Source of the DNA: Rhizophagus sp. LPA8_4_AMF | Taxonomy: Eukaryota; Glomeromycota; Glomeromycetes; Glomerales; Glomeraceae | Assembly (NCBI GenBank): GCA_021464525.1 | Contig: JADRCO010000142.1 | Span: 1-48,639 of the forward strand | DNA length: 48,639 bases | Direction: 5' to 3' | Shown: one piece after another, positions 47,771 through 48,639 of the stretch | How the letters are laid out: each line of letters opens with the position of its first letter | Position numbering within the stretch: the first letter of the stretch is position 1 | Notes under the pieces: generated by a model | The model's database searches: none | What the model was told of the DNA's origin: nothing | What the model saw: only the letters and a program-made list of their open reading frames with translations | Made by a program: the position numbers and the translations under genes

Positions 47771-48639
47771 ATGTTCGCATTCGAAGGCATTTATTTTAAT
47801 AGTTCGATTTTAAATATTTTCTCTCGCTTCTTTTTCATTGTTTTTTCTTTCACTTCCCTCTTTTCCTTTATCTCTTTCACAACTTCCCTCATTTCTTTCA
47901 TAGATGATCATGTGACCAGTATCCAAGATAATTGGTTAGACTATAATTTAAATTTGGATGAAAGACAAAAGAAATATAAAAATTATGATTACATTTTATA
48001 TGAAAATTGTAAACAAAAAATTAATAATCAGGATTATTATTTTTTAAATTATTATTATAATGTAATTAAAAGATATTGTATGAAATATGGATCATCAAAA
48101 GTTAAGATTTTTAGGACGTCAGATTATGATTTGAATAAAGATGAACGACGAGAAAAATATAAAGATTATTATGTATTATGTGAAAAATGCAATCAAGAAG
48201 TTAATAAACGAGATTATAAATGTAATTATTGTTATAATAAGAAAACTGATCCTAATGAAAAAGTTCGTATGAGACTTGGAAGTTGTAAAGAATGTCATCA
48301 AGTAAATAAGAATTCTGTTGGATGTTCAACTTGTATTATTGAGCATTTTAAAAAAGATTTTGATAAATGGACTAGCGGAAATGAAGTTATTGATAAATTA
48401 ATACATGATATTCAACTCTCATTTAATAATTATAATGATTTATTAGAATGGATCCCGTTTAATAAGTTTAAAAGTATTAAATATATAGCTAAAGGAGGTT
48501 TTTCTAAAGTATATTCAGCTGAATGGATAGATGGCCGAATAAAAAGATGGAATCCATTAACTAATAATTGGGAAAGGAATGGACAAACAAAAATTGCTTT
48601 AAAAGTATTAAATGATTCGAAAAATATCGGTGAAGATTT
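47771..48639 (+). CDS. K4: CxxC-repeat TKL-like protein kinase, 3' partial
   Basis: The frame is open from ATG 47771 to the window end. From about 47905 it reads as kinase-family sequence: DYNLNLDERQKKYKNYDY, a first module whose cysteines are mostly lost (ILYENC...FLNYYY), a second intact module (VLCEKC...CNYC), the linker RMRLGSCKECHQ...GCSTC, DKWTSGNEVIDKLI and the start of the kinase domain KGGFSKVYSAEW with IALKVLND. The window ends just before the conserved first intron. The stretch 47815-47905 is very pyrimidine-rich and ends TTTCATAG, so it may be an intron with the true acceptor at 47902 rather than a hydrophobic N-terminus; then the first exon lies further upstream. Confidence 0.82.
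   Translation, partial: MFAFEGIYFNSSILNIFSRFFFIVFSFTSLFSFISFTTSLISFIDDHVTSIQDNWLDYNLNLDERQKKYKNYDYILYENCKQKINNQDYYFLNYYYNVIKRYCMKYGSSKVKIFRTSDYDLNKDERREKYKDYYVLCEKCNQEVNKRDYKCNYCYNKKTDPNEKVRMRLGSCKECHQVNKNSVGCSTCIIEHFKKDFDKWTSGNEVIDKLIHDIQLSFNNYNDLLEWIPFNKFKSIKYIAKGGFSKVYSAEWIDGRIKRWNPLTNNWERNGQTKIALKVLNDSKNIGED

Noticed and set aside
1-48639. CRISPR arrays, bacterial operons, rRNA or convincing tRNA genes
   Set aside because: None seen; intron-rich eukaryotic genes throughout and no spacer-repeat structure.

Overview
The window looks like nuclear DNA of an arbuscular mycorrhizal fungus (Glomeromycotina, most like Rhizophagus). Evidence: very AT-rich sequence; genes with many short introns (about 65-100 nt); several members of the large kinase family of these fungi, with arrays of CxxC...CxxC modules before a TKL-like kinase domain with HKDLHPGN in place of HRDLKPxN; and conserved fungal/animal housekeeping genes. 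This assignment is inferred from gene content; no search was run.

Layout. 3-2967 (+): kinase gene K1, cut by the left edge. 3628-4392 (+): a decayed kinase 3' half. 7291-9628 (-): ALG8, the dolichol-linked oligosaccharide glucosyltransferase, ten exons, one intron of AT-AC (U12) type. 10290-13088 (-): Sct1/Gpt2-type glycerol-3-phosphate acyltransferase, nine exons. 13559-17512 (+): a DPP8/DPP9-like S9 peptidase, ten exons, head to head with the acyltransferase. 20101-20282: a TA-flanked MITE. 20706-25110 (-): kinase K2, inverted relative to K1, with 14 CxxC modules and a single-base frameshift in the kinase domain. 25955-26420 (-): relic of the membrane protein encoded intact at 29601-31134 (+). 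27231-27442: second inverted-repeat element. 27704-29242 (-): a tentative polytopic membrane protein. 31976-33450 (+): short kinase K3. 33793-34435: 8-bp satellite. 38075-39228 (-): a Gag-capsid-like domain fused to a MIR domain. 44642-46238 (+): CaMK-like kinase with HRD changed to HRN and DFG changed to CGF, built with 11- and 8-nt exons. 47771-48639 (+): kinase K4, cut by the right edge.

How it fits together. ALG8, the acyltransferase and the peptidase form a compact conserved block (ER N-glycan precursor synthesis, first step of glycerolipid synthesis, cytosolic proline-specific peptidase). On both sides lies lineage-specific, repeat-rich DNA with kinase paralogs, pseudogenes, small transposable elements and satellites. 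Most long intergenic stretches hold nothing I can identify. Exon boundaries were worked out by hand from reading phase, splice consensus and protein-family conservation; they agree in phase throughout except in the tentative gene at 27704-29242.
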